Source: 2-02-FULL-66-22 sp964576535 | GTDB lineage: Bacteria > Methylomirabilota > Methylomirabilia > Methylomirabilales > 2-02-FULL-66-22 | NCBI GenBank assembly: GCA_964576535.1 | Contig: CAZNWB010000003.1 | Location: 28,522-92,521, forward strand | Reading direction: 5' to 3' | Length of the DNA stretch: 64,000 nt | In this document: one piece after another, positions 50,047 through 58,938 of the stretch | How the letters are laid out: each line of letters starts with the position of its first letter | Position numbering within the stretch: the stretch's first letter is position 1 | Notes under the pieces: model-generated | The model's input: the letters and a program-made list of their open reading frames with translations, nothing else | Told to the model about the DNA's origin: nothing | The model's database searches: none | Translations under genes and position numbers: made by a program

Positions 50047-51093
50047 GTGAGCATGAAGGGGCCGGAGGATGTGCCGAGGCTTGTGACGATTGGGGGGCGA
50101 TCGGGACCGTCCCTGATCGTGCAGGGGTTCCGGGGATACGGCTGGGCCGTCACGGCCATCGTGACCACGACGGACTCTGGCAGCAGCAGCGGCGTTATCC
50201 GGGACCAGTTCGGCATCCCGGCGCCCGGGGACATCCGCAGCGTCCTGGCGGCCGCCGCGAATCCGCGACCGGACCTCAGGCCCCTGGCCGACCTGTTCGA
50301 GCACCGCCTCCGCCCCGCCCACGACCCGACCCTCCGGCAGATGGCCCTGGGGAACCTGATCCTCGCCGCCTTCAGCGAGGCACTGGGGGATTTCGAGCAG
50401 GCCGTGGAGGCGGTGGCCAGGCTTCTGGACTGCTGGGCGGTCGTGCTGCCCGTCCCGTCCTCCCCCGCCACCTTGTGCGCGCGATTGGCCGACGGCTCGG
50501 TCGTCCGCGAGGAACTCAACGTCCGGGCGACCGGGAAGCCCCCGATCGTCGAGGTGTTCCTGGAGCCGGCCGTGGTCCGGGTGCCAGACGCATGCATCCG
50601 CGCCATCCAAGAGGCGGACCTGATCGTGTTTGGCCCAGGCGGCCTGTACTGCAGCGTCCTCCCCGGCGTCCTGCCCGGGCCGATGCGTCAGGCGGTTCAG
50701 GAGTCCCGGGCACACACGGTGTACCTCTGCAACACCACGACCCAGCCGGGGCAGACGGATGGATTGGACAGCGTGGCCCACGTCCGGGAGATGGTCCGAT
50801 ACCTCGGCGAGGGCCACCTGGACTACGTCCTGCTGAACACGCAGGCGCCGACGGACGAGATGATCGCAGCCTACCGGCAGGACGAGGTCCACTTCATGCC
50901 GGTCACGCCCGAGGAGATCCGAGGCATCAAGGCGCTCGGCGCCACCCCGATCGTGGGCAATTTCGTGGAGCAGGACTGGCGGGGGAAGCGCGTGCTGCAC
51001 AAGCTGGACACGATCCGTCACGACCCGCACAAGGTCGCCACCGCGTTGCAATCCCTGCTGGCGGGTAGCCAGGCGCGGATCCCGGCGGCGTGA
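50047..51093 (+). CDS. YvcK/CofD-like family protein (gluconeogenesis factor-like)
   Basis: About 348 residues from a GTG at 50047 or ATG at 50053; Shine-Dalgarno is weak. The N-terminal VTIGGRSGPSLIVQGFRGY and AIVTTTDSGSSSGVIRDQFG then IPAPGDIRSVL are those of the UPF0052/YvcK family, related to CofD; central ADLIVFGPGGLYCSVLP and VYLCNTTTQPGQTDGL also match. YvcK proteins bind UDP-sugars and affect wall metabolism and morphology. The first loop reads GGRSGPS in place of the usual GGGTGLS, so the canonical glycines are partly replaced. It follows glmU. Confidence 0.85.
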   Translation: MSMKGPEDVPRLVTIGGRSGPSLIVQGFRGYGWAVTAIVTTTDSGSSSGVIRDQFGIPAPGDIRSVLAAAANPRPDLRPLADLFEHRLRPAHDPTLRQMALGNLILAAFSEALGDFEQAVEAVARLLDCWAVVLPVPSSPATLCARLADGSVVREELNVRATGKPPIVEVFLEPAVVRVPDACIRAIQEADLIVFGPGGLYCSVLPGVLPGPMRQAVQESRAHTVYLCNTTTQPGQTDGLDSVAHVREMVRYLGEGHLDYVLLNTQAPTDEMIAAYRQDEVHFMPVTPEEIRGIKALGATPIVGNFVEQDWRGKRVLHKLDTIRHDPHKVATALQSLLAGSQARIPAA

Positions 51094-51177
51094 CGGTCCG
51101 ACGAGCGATGCGGTGGGACGCAGAACGGCAGCACCCGACGGCTCCGAGGGGATGTGAACGGCGGCGAGGGGGACCCA

Positions 51178-52197
51178 ATGCGATACCGCAGCTTCGGGAA
51201 GACGGATGTGCAGGCGTCCGAGGTGGGTTTCGGCGTCTGGACGGTCGGCACGACGATGTGGGGGATCAAGGACGAGTCGGTCGGCATCCGGCTGCTGCAG
51301 CAGGCCTTCGACCTGGGCATCACATTCTATGATACGGCCGACGTCTACGGGGACGGTCTGGGGGAGCGGATCCTGGCCAAGGCCTTCCAGGGGAGGCGGG
51401 ATCGGCTGGTCTATTCGACCAAGTTCGGCTACGACTTCTACACCCATCCGGGGGTGCAGCCCGGGCAGCGCGAGCGCCCCCAGGACTGGCGCCCGGAATA
51501 CGTCCGCCAGGCCTGCGAGGAGAGCCTCCGGCGACTGGACACGGATCGGATCGACCTGTACCAGCTGCACAATCCCCGGATCGACACCCTCCGGCGCGAC
51601 GACCTGTTCGCCGAGCTGGAGCGGCTGAAGGATGCAGGGAAGATCCGCGCCTACGGGGCGACCCTGGGCCCGGCCATTGACCCCCGCCAGGCCGAGGAGG
51701 GTCGGCACTGCGTGACCCAACGACAGATGATCACCCAGATCATCTACAACCTGCTGGAACAGCAGGTGGGCCAGCCCCTCGTCCCGCTGGCCACGCAGCA
51801 CGGCGTCGGTCTCATGGTCCGCGTGCCCCACTCCTCCGGCCTGCTGGAAGGCCGCTACACGCGGGAGACGACATTCGGCGAGAGTGACCATCGCCACTTC
51901 CGGGTCAGCACCGACGACCGAAAGAAGGCTTGGCTGGACGATGGCCTCAAGAAGGTGGAGAAACTGAGCTTCCTGATCGACGGGAAAGGCCGGACGATCG
52001 CCCAGGCGGCCATCCGGTGGATCCTGGCCGAGCCGTGCTTCGCCTGTGTCCTGCCCAATATCTACAACGAGGAGCAACTCAAGGAGTTCGCCTCCGCGGC
52101 CCACGTCCCGGATCTCACCCCGGAGGAGGTCCGGATGGTGAACGAGCTGTATGCGCGGAACTTCGACCTGCAGCCGGCCGGGGCCATGCAACCCTGA
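51178..52197 (+). CDS. Aldo/keto reductase
   Basis: 339 residues from the ATG at 51178, with GAGGGGG upstream. The barrel starts MRYRSFGKTDVQASEVGFG, has the catalytic Asp/Tyr pair in YDTADVYGDG and the lysine in VYSTKFGYD, and the histidine in LYQLHNPRID. NADP(H) contacts are likely in the C-terminal half (VLPNIYNEEQL). It reduces an unknown aldehyde or ketone. It is separated from glmS by a short GGCAAT repeat. Confidence 0.92.
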   Translation: MRYRSFGKTDVQASEVGFGVWTVGTTMWGIKDESVGIRLLQQAFDLGITFYDTADVYGDGLGERILAKAFQGRRDRLVYSTKFGYDFYTHPGVQPGQRERPQDWRPEYVRQACEESLRRLDTDRIDLYQLHNPRIDTLRRDDLFAELERLKDAGKIRAYGATLGPAIDPRQAEEGRHCVTQRQMITQIIYNLLEQQVGQPLVPLATQHGVGLMVRVPHSSGLLEGRYTRETTFGESDHRHFRVSTDDRKKAWLDDGLKKVEKLSFLIDGKGRTIAQAAIRWILAEPCFACVLPNIYNEEQLKEFASAAHVPDLTPEEVRMVNELYARNFDLQPAGAMQP

Positions 52198-52230
52198 TTC
52201 GAACACAGCTTTGAACTGTCATGACGTTTA

Positions 52231-52262
52231 CATGGCAATTTGGCAATCAGGCAGTTTGGAGT
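52231..52262. repeat. Short-unit repeat with GGCAAT words
   Basis: ATGGCAATTTGGCAATCAGG and CAGTTTGGAG lie 60 bases before glmS. The same word occurs at 30768-30878 and 61162-61192. Confidence 0.6.
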
Positions 52263-52320
52263 GCCGAGTAGTTGAGAATTTCGGATTGGGGGTAATTTCC
52301 CAGGCGACGAGGGACAAGCC

Positions 52321-54156
52321 ATGTGCGGGATCGTCGGGTACATCGGGGACAAGAAGGTCGTCCCGATCCTGATCGAGGGACTCAAGCGGCTGGAGTACCG
52401 GGGGTACGACTCGGCCGGCCTGGCCGTGGTGGACCAGGGCCGGATGGTGATCCACCGGTCGGTCGGCAAGATCAAGGAGCTGGAGAACGCCCTCTGGGGC
52501 TCGAACCTCACCGGGACGATCGGCCTGGGACACACCCGGTGGGCCACCCATGGCCGGCCGACCGAGGAGAACGCCCACCCCCACACCGATTGCACCGGCG
52601 ACCTGGTGGTGGTGCATAACGGGATCATCGAGAATTACCTGGCCCTGAAGGAGAAGCTGCTGGCCGAGGGGCATCTCTTCCGCTCCGAGACCGATACCGA
52701 GGTCATCGCCCACCTCATCGAGAAGTACCTGCGGCAGGACCGGGACATCGAGGTGGCGACTCGCCGCGCCCTGAACGACGTCACCGGGGCCTACGCCATC
52801 GGCGTCCTCTGGAAGGGGGACCCCGGCCGGATCGTGGGCGCCAAGTGCGCCAGCCCGCTGGTCGTGGGCCTGGGCCAGGGAGACTTCTTCTTCGCCTCCG
52901 ACGTCCCGGCCATCCTGAATCACACTCGCAACGTGCTCTTCCTCAACGACGAGGAGATGGTCGTCCTCTCCCGGGACGGGGTCCAGGTCACGACCCTCCA
53001 GGGGGAGCCGGTGCAGCGCGCGGTGGAGAAGGTCCTGTGGAGCCCTATCCTGGCGGAGAAGGGGGGCTACAAGCATTTCATGCTGAAGGAGATCTACGAG
53101 CAGCCCCGGGCGGTCCGGGACACGATCCGCGGCCGCTTCTCGGAAGAGTCGGGCCAGATCTTCTTCGAGGGGATGGAGGCGCTGGACGAGACCCTGCCGC
53201 GCGTCGAGAAGATGGTCCTCATCGCCTGCGGGACGGCGTGGCACGCCGCCCTGGTGGGCAAGTTCATGCTCGAGGGGCTGTGCCGGATCCCGGTGGAGGT
53301 GGACTACAGCTCCGAGTTTCGCTACCGCGACCCCGTGGTGGGGGACCGGACGTTGGTCCTGGCGGTGAGCCAGTCCGGCGAGACCCTGGACACCCTGGCC
53401 GGCATCAAGGAGGCGCGGGGGCGCGGCTGCCCCACCTTTGCCGTCTGCAACGTCGTGGGCAGCTCCATCACCCGCGAGGTGGACGGGGTCCTCTACACCC
53501 ACGCCGGGCCCGAGATCGGCGTGGCCGCCAGCAAGACCTTCACGGCGCAGATCGCCGCCCTGTATCTCTTCGCCCTGTACTTCGGGAAGCAGCGCGGGGC
53601 GTTGGACGCGGCCCGGGTGCGGGATCTGCTGGCCGATGTCGTGCGCCTACCCCAGCAGATCGAGACCGTCCTGCACCTGGACGGCGAGCTGGAGCGGTTG
53701 GCCCACCTGTACCACACCAAGTCGGATTTCCTGTATCTGGGGCGGGGCATCAATTACCCCATCGCCCTGGAGGGCGCCCTCAAGCTCAAAGAGATCTCCT
53801 ACATCCACGCCGAGGGGTACCCGGCCGGCGAGATGAAGCACGGGCCCATCGCCCTGATCACCGAGGAGATGCCGGTGGTGATCCTGGCCCCCAGGGACAA
53901 GGTGTACGAGAAGATCCTCAGCAACATCCAAGAGGTCAAGGCCCGGGACGGGATCGTGATCGCCGTGGGCTCCGAGGGTGATCACGAGCTGCCCAGGAAG
54001 GTGGACCATTTCCTTGCCGTGCCCCAGACCTCTCCCCTGCTCACCCCCGCTCTGCTCGCCATCCCGATGCAGCTGCTGGCCTACCACATGGCCGTCCGCA
54101 AGGGCTGCGACGTGGACCAGCCCCGGAACCTCGCCAAGAGCGTGACGGTGGAGTAA
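52321..54156 (+). CDS. glmS: Glutamine-fructose-6-phosphate aminotransferase GlmS
   Basis: 611 residues; GAGGGA lies before the ATG. Cys2 in MCGIVGYIG is the N-terminal nucleophile of the class II glutaminase domain, with LGHTRWATHG, VVVHNGIIENY and HLFRSETDTEV. Two SIS isomerase domains follow (IACGTAWHAALVGKFM, VSQSGETLDTLAG; YLGRGINYPIALEGALKLKE, SYIHAEGYPAGEMKHGP), and the C-terminus ends with PRNLAKSVTVE, the usual GlmS end. It makes GlcN-6-P, the first committed compound of UDP-GlcNAc synthesis. No glmS ribozyme-like leader is evident. Confidence 0.98.
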   Translation: MCGIVGYIGDKKVVPILIEGLKRLEYRGYDSAGLAVVDQGRMVIHRSVGKIKELENALWGSNLTGTIGLGHTRWATHGRPTEENAHPHTDCTGDLVVVHNGIIENYLALKEKLLAEGHLFRSETDTEVIAHLIEKYLRQDRDIEVATRRALNDVTGAYAIGVLWKGDPGRIVGAKCASPLVVGLGQGDFFFASDVPAILNHTRNVLFLNDEEMVVLSRDGVQVTTLQGEPVQRAVEKVLWSPILAEKGGYKHFMLKEIYEQPRAVRDTIRGRFSEESGQIFFEGMEALDETLPRVEKMVLIACGTAWHAALVGKFMLEGLCRIPVEVDYSSEFRYRDPVVGDRTLVLAVSQSGETLDTLAGIKEARGRGCPTFAVCNVVGSSITREVDGVLYTHAGPEIGVAASKTFTAQIAALYLFALYFGKQRGALDAARVRDLLADVVRLPQQIETVLHLDGELERLAHLYHTKSDFLYLGRGINYPIALEGALKLKEISYIHAEGYPAGEMKHGPIALITEEMPVVILAPRDKVYEKILSNIQEVKARDGIVIAVGSEGDHELPRKVDHFLAVPQTSPLLTPALLAIPMQLLAYHMAVRKGCDVDQPRNLAKSVTVE

Positions 54157-54375
54157 CCGGCATTCCTTCTTGACACCGTTTTGGCCCTGCGTGATGCTCG
54201 GGCGGCCTCTGGGGGCCGGCTGATCGGAGTCCGCCTCGCCCTCGGGAGCGCCCCCTGCGGGTCCTGGGTCCTCCCGCAAGACGCACCCCGCGAATGGATC
54301 CCCCCAGCCGTGGGCACCCCGCGACGTCACCGTACGGGTCCGATCCGGCACCGAGGCGGCGGCACAGGAGTCCCT

Positions 54376-55983
54376 ATGGAGATCGCCATTTGCTCCACCC
54401 GGATCCTGACCGGGAATCCCAGCCGACCCTGGGCCGAGGCCCTGTTGGTCAGGGACGACCGGGTTGTCGCCGTGGGAAGCAACGACGAGATCAGGACGGC
54501 GCAGAGCCGCGCCGCCCAGGTCTTCGAGCTTCCGGGCCGACTGGTCACCCCGGGCCTAGTGGATGCCCACCTCCACTTCGTGGGCCTGGGGTTGTCCCTG
54601 CAGCGACTGGACCTGCGAGACCTCCCGTCCATCGAGGCCTGCCGCCAGCGGGTGCGCGAGACCGTCGCGAAGCGGACGCCCGGAGAATGGATCATCGGTC
54701 GCGGGTGGAGCGAGCACCGCTGGCAAGAGGGGCGGGAACCCGCGGCCCGCGACCTCGACGACATCGCTCCCCAAAATCCAGTCATGCTCGTCCGGCACTG
54801 CGGCCATACCGTCTGGGTCAACTCCCTGGCCCTGGCCAGGGCGGGCATCACCAAAGACACGGGAGACGCGCCGGGGACGCGGATCGAGCGCGATCCCCGC
54901 ACCCGGGAGCCCACTGGGCTCCTCCGGGAGTACCGGAGGATCCTCGAGCAAGACATCCCCCCGCCCTCCCGTGAGGAGCGGAAGCGGGCGGCCCTGCTGG
55001 CCCAGGCCGAGGCCCTGCGGCGTGGGGTCACCGGCGTTCATTCCTGCGAGACCTTGGAGGAGTGGGAGGCCCTGGCCGAGTTGGAGGCGGAGAAGAAACT
55101 CAAGGTCCGCGTCCATCATCTGCTGCCACCGGAGGAGGTCGAGGCCGCCCGATCGCGCGGCATCGCCCTGGGCCAAGGCAGCGAGCACCTCTGGTTCGGC
55201 CAGGTGAAGTTCTTTGCCGATGGGAGCCTCGGATCTGGCACAGCCCTCCTGCACGAGCCGTACACGGATGATCCTTCCCACGGGGGAATCGCGTGCCTCT
55301 CGCCGGAGGAATTGCGTGAGCGGGTCGAGCTGGCATACCGGTATGGTGGAGACGTCGGCGTCCACGCCATCGGCGATCTGGCCGTGACCCACGTGCTGAA
55401 CGCCATCGCGGCGGCCCGCGGCCGCTTCCCCGGCCCCCGGCGTGATCGCATCGAGCACATCCAGCTTTTCCGTCCGAACGATCTGCCGCGGTTCCGCGAG
55501 CTCGGCGTGGTGGCCTCGGTCCAGCCGGTCCACCTGCTCACCGATCGGCCCGTGGCGGAGAAGCGATGGGGCCTGACCCGCTGCCGGTATGCCTACGCCT
55601 GGCGGTCGCTCCTGCGATCCGGCATTCGCCTCCAGTTCGGGTCTGATGCCCCCGTAGAATCCATCAATCCGCTCTTGGGTTTTCATGCGGCCCTGACACG
55701 GCAGGACCTCTCCGGGGAACCAAGCGAGGGGTGGTTCCCCGACGAACGACTGGGCCTGGAAGAGATCATCCACGCCTTCACCTGTGTTCCGGCCTGGGTC
55801 TCCCGGAGGGAAAACGACCTCGGAAGGCTCAGTCCAGGCCGGAAGGCCGATCTTGTGGTGTTCGCCGAGGACCTGTTCCGTAAGCCGCCAGGACAGGTGT
55901 TTTCGGTGCCGGTGGAGATGACCATGGTGGACGGGGAAGTGCTCTTCGAGTCCCGTAAGGGTCTGTGCGTCTCACGGGATTGA
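54376..55983 (+). CDS. YtcJ-like amidohydrolase
   Basis: 535 residues from the ATG at 54376, 5 bases after CAGGAG. It opens with the small beta part (ICSTRILTGNP, VFELPGRLVTPGLVDAHLHF with the HxH metal site) and continues through VGVHAIGDLAVTHVL, RIEHIQLFRPND, FGSDAPVESINPLLG and GRLSPGRKADLVVF. It belongs to the amidohydrolase-3 group that cleaves N-substituted amides or carbamates, and acts in the cytoplasm since no signal is visible. Substrate unknown. It follows glmS by about 220 bases. Confidence 0.92.
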   Translation: MEIAICSTRILTGNPSRPWAEALLVRDDRVVAVGSNDEIRTAQSRAAQVFELPGRLVTPGLVDAHLHFVGLGLSLQRLDLRDLPSIEACRQRVRETVAKRTPGEWIIGRGWSEHRWQEGREPAARDLDDIAPQNPVMLVRHCGHTVWVNSLALARAGITKDTGDAPGTRIERDPRTREPTGLLREYRRILEQDIPPPSREERKRAALLAQAEALRRGVTGVHSCETLEEWEALAELEAEKKLKVRVHHLLPPEEVEAARSRGIALGQGSEHLWFGQVKFFADGSLGSGTALLHEPYTDDPSHGGIACLSPEELRERVELAYRYGGDVGVHAIGDLAVTHVLNAIAAARGRFPGPRRDRIEHIQLFRPNDLPRFRELGVVASVQPVHLLTDRPVAEKRWGLTRCRYAYAWRSLLRSGIRLQFGSDAPVESINPLLGFHAALTRQDLSGEPSEGWFPDERLGLEEIIHAFTCVPAWVSRRENDLGRLSPGRKADLVVFAEDLFRKPPGQVFSVPVEMTMVDGEVLFESRKGLCVSRD

Positions 55984-56080
55984 GCGCCAGCGCCGGCCCG
56001 CCACGCGAGCCTCCTGAGTCAGAAATGCGTGGAACCAACATGTGGGGATCGGTGTTCTGTCTCCTGAAGGGAGGATGCCG

Positions 56081-57697
56081 ATGTCCTGCGGACGCTCAAG
56101 ACCGCCGTTGACGCTGGCTGTAGAGGAACGCAAGACCTTGGAACGCGGGACACTCCGCCCCAAGGCAAACCAGATCCTCGCCCAAGGCGCCCATACCGTG
56201 TTCGGCAGATACCTGGGTGCCATCATCCCGCTGATCCTCGTGGTCACCTTCTCTCCTGCCCTGGCCGCGGTCCAGCTCCAACCGGTCCTGACGGGGCTCT
56301 CCAGCCCGGTCTATGTGACCCATGCCCACGACGGCACCAACCGGCTGTTCATCGTGGAACAGCCGGGCCGGATCCTTGTACTGCAGCCGGGAGCTGGAAC
56401 GGCGACGGTCTTCCTGGACATCACCGCGAAGGTCCTGTTCGGCGGCGAACAGGGCCTGCTGGGTCTCGCGTTTCATCCCCAGTACGCCACGAACCGGCGC
56501 TTCTTCGTGAACTACACCAGCAAGCCGGACGGCGACACAGTGATTGCCGAGTACCGTGCCTCCGTCGCCGATCCCAACATCGCCGACACCGCAGAGACCA
56601 CGACCCTCGTCATCCCGCAGCCCTTCACCAACCACAACGGGGGAATGATCGAGTTCGGCCCGGATGGCTTTCTCTACATCGGCATGGGCGACGGGGGCTC
56701 CGGAAACGATCCGGGCAACCGCGCCCAGAACCTCAATGACCTATTGGGAAAGATGCTCCGGATAGACATTGACGCCCCCGGCGTGCCCTACTCGTCACCG
56801 CCGGATAATCCCTTTGTCGGCGCGACCCCCGGACGGGACGAGATCTACACCGTGGGCTTGCGGAACCCATTCCGGTTCTCCTTTGATCGCGCTTCGCCGC
56901 ACAGCCTATTCGCGGGGGACGTGGGCCAGGGTGCGCGGGAGGAAATCGACATCATCACCCTTGGGGGAAACTTTGGCTGGCGGGTGTTCGAAGGGACCCT
57001 ATGTACCAACCTAGACCCGGCGCTGTGCGCCGCGGGTGGGTTCACCCTTCCCATCGTCGAATATGCGCATACCGGCGGCCGCTGTTCCATCATCGGGGGA
57101 TATGTCTACCGCGGGACACGATCCACGCTGCCCATGGGCGCCTACGTGTTCGGGGATTTCTGTACAGGCGAGGTCTTCCAGCTCCTCCCAGCCACAAGCA
57201 GCGGTGCGCAAACCCTGCTGCTGGACACCTCGCTGAGCATCTCCTCATTCGGCGAGGATGAGTCGGGGGAGATCTACGTGGTGGACCTCAACGGAGCGGT
57301 CCATCGCCTGACCGGCGAAACCGGCACAACGGAAGCGACCAGCGAGAATAACGGCGGGGGCGGCGGCTGCGCCATCGCCACGGCGGCCTACGGCTCGCCT
57401 CTGGCGGAAGAGGTGCTCGTCCTGCGGCAGTTCCGCGAGCGCTACCTTCTGCCCTATGCCCCGGGGCGGCTACTCGTCACGACCTACTATCGCCTGAGCC
57501 CGCCTTTGGCTCGCGCCATCGCAGCCAGCGACACCTTGCGAACAGTCAGTCGAGGCACCTTGCTGCCGATCGTGTGGTGGACACGCCTGGCCCTGGTTAC
57601 GCCTGTCCTGGCCCTTCTGTCCGCCGGGGGCGTCGGCCTGGGGAGCCTGGCCCTGGGCTTCGCCCTCACTCGGCTCCTGCGACGGGGCAAGGGCTGA
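56081..57697 (+). CDS. PQQ-type sugar dehydrogenase (GSDH family) with CFI-box-like C-terminal anchor
   Basis: 538 residues from the ATG at 56081 (GGGAGG upstream). A late signal segment GAIIPLILVVTFSPALAAVQ (about residues 45-64) precedes the six-bladed beta-propeller typical of soluble glucose/sorbosone dehydrogenases: LFIVEQPGRILVL, GGEQGLLGLAFHPQYA, NHNGGMIEFGPDGFLYIGMG, GLRNPFRFSFD. After the propeller comes NNGGGGGCAIATAAYGS followed by LAEEVLVLRQFRERYLLP and two hydrophobic helices. This is the CFI-box-CTERM form, here CAIATA instead of CFIATA, thought to be a sorting or anchor tail. A sugar is probably oxidised at the cell surface. Confidence 0.85.
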   Translation: MSCGRSRPPLTLAVEERKTLERGTLRPKANQILAQGAHTVFGRYLGAIIPLILVVTFSPALAAVQLQPVLTGLSSPVYVTHAHDGTNRLFIVEQPGRILVLQPGAGTATVFLDITAKVLFGGEQGLLGLAFHPQYATNRRFFVNYTSKPDGDTVIAEYRASVADPNIADTAETTTLVIPQPFTNHNGGMIEFGPDGFLYIGMGDGGSGNDPGNRAQNLNDLLGKMLRIDIDAPGVPYSSPPDNPFVGATPGRDEIYTVGLRNPFRFSFDRASPHSLFAGDVGQGAREEIDIITLGGNFGWRVFEGTLCTNLDPALCAAGGFTLPIVEYAHTGGRCSIIGGYVYRGTRSTLPMGAYVFGDFCTGEVFQLLPATSSGAQTLLLDTSLSISSFGEDESGEIYVVDLNGAVHRLTGETGTTEATSENNGGGGGCAIATAAYGSPLAEEVLVLRQFRERYLLPYAPGRLLVTTYYRLSPPLARAIAASDTLRTVSRGTLLPIVWWTRLALVTPVLALLSAGGVGLGSLALGFALTRLLRRGKG

Positions 57698-57719
57698 GGC
57701 TCGCAAGGAGCCGCGGAGG

Positions 57720-58601
57720 TCAGCGGTCCCGACGCAACCGCTTGTACAATGCCTCGACCTCGCCGATCTCTCGGCGAAAAGGTCCTTCCGCTTCCAGTTT
57801 CAGGCTGGTGACGGCGGCTGCCCAGACCACGGCGTCGGCCGGAGGCGCCGCCAGCCGTCGGGACAGGTAGGCGGACGTGCACGTGTCCCCCCGCCCGCTA
57901 CGCCCCCGGATCTCATCCGGCACGAAGGGGGCCTCGTGGATGGTCCCTGCATGGAGGACCAGCACCCCCCCACCGTGCGTGAGGAGAACCTCGGGCGGGC
58001 CGAGGGCCGCCAGCCGCCTGGCGGCGACATAGCGATCGGACTCTCCGGTGATCAGCCCGGCCTCCACAGCGTCCGTCTTGAGGACCGTCGCATGCCTCAA
58101 AACGGATTCCTTGCCCGGCCAGTCGTCGAAGGTCAGCCTTCCATCCCGGACGACGCGGATGAATCCCTGCACGTCTAGCGCTACCATCGCCCCTGTCGCG
58201 GCCAGGGCATCCACGACTTCGGCGGGGACCTCGCCCCGCACCGAGGCGCCAATGGCGAAGGCTCGGGCCTGGACCTTAGCCACCTCATCCACGCCGAAGG
58301 GCCCGGCGGAGCTGGTCAGCTCGATGGTGCGCTCGTCCAGATTGGCCGTCGGATAGGTGAGGCGCAGGTGGGTGGAGGCCGCCGTCTCGCGCGCAAAGAC
58401 CGTCACGCCCAGACGCTCCAGCTCACCGACGACGTGCCAGTCCTGGCGGGCCAGCCGGGTGACCACGGCAATGCGTAGTCCCATCCGGGCGGCGACGTTG
58501 GCCCCGTAAAAGAACGCCCCGCCGTCCACCGTTCGGGTGGAATGAGGATAGACGATGGTGTCCTTGGTGTAGTGACCGATGAACACGATGTCGAAGGCCA
58601 T
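57720..58601 (-). CDS. PfkB-family carbohydrate or nucleoside kinase
   Basis: 293 residues. The N-terminal motif GHYTKDTIVYPHSTRTVDGG AFFYGANVAARMG is the PfkB signature-1 region; the catalytic signature-2 is GRSGRGDTCTSAYLSRRLA, with the base Asp in GRGD. The arginine in place of the usual alanine (GAGD) is found in some kinases of this group. HVVGELERLGVTVFARET and LDVQGFIRVV are also consistent. It phosphorylates a sugar or nucleoside; the substrate is not readable. It converges on the sugar dehydrogenase gene. Confidence 0.9.
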   Translation of the reverse strand: MAFDIVFIGHYTKDTIVYPHSTRTVDGGAFFYGANVAARMGLRIAVVTRLARQDWHVVGELERLGVTVFARETAASTHLRLTYPTANLDERTIELTSSAGPFGVDEVAKVQARAFAIGASVRGEVPAEVVDALAATGAMVALDVQGFIRVVRDGRLTFDDWPGKESVLRHATVLKTDAVEAGLITGESDRYVAARRLAALGPPEVLLTHGGGVLVLHAGTIHEAPFVPDEIRGRSGRGDTCTSAYLSRRLAAPPADAVVWAAAVTSLKLEAEGPFRREIGEVEALYKRLRRDR

Positions 58602-58938
58602 GGCGCCTCACGCGGGCAAGAGGTCCCAGGTCGAAATGGGGTCGGGCGGATGCCTTCCGCCATCCCAATCAGCCGGACACGGTGTGGACTGACTTCCAAT
58701 TGGCATCAGATTATTCATCAGATTTGCGGAAAGTGGTAGCGCATCTTGGGAGCCCCTGGCATGGCCGCCCGGCCGGCCCGGATCACCGCCTGGACGCCGC
58801 CAGGCATGACTGTTCGGCCACCCGGGAGAGGTGGCGACACCTCAGGTTTTGTTCTTGCCGGGGAGGGCATCTCGTCTATAATCGGTGTTCGCATGGCCTG
58901 GGGTTCTTCGACTGCGTTTCTCCGAGACATTGACACCC
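58602..58938. other. Divergent region between the PfkB-type kinase and pcrA genes
   Basis: 337 bases without a supported gene. It holds the pcrA promoter near its right end and should hold the kinase promoter near its left end. Confidence 0.4.
58855..58882 (+). promoter_or_regulatory. Sigma-70 promoter of pcrA
   Basis: A perfect TATAAT at 58877-58882 has TTGCCG 16 bases upstream (58855-58860). The transcript would carry a leader of about 50 bases before the ATG at 58939. Confidence 0.6.

Noticed and set aside
48504..50606. 700-codon minus-strand open frame
   Set aside because: Antisense to glmU and the YvcK/CofD-like gene; it also runs through an intergenic repeat.
52200..52320. glmS ribozyme upstream of glmS
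   Set aside because: The gap is too short and filled by a GGCAAT repeat; no ribozyme core is visible.
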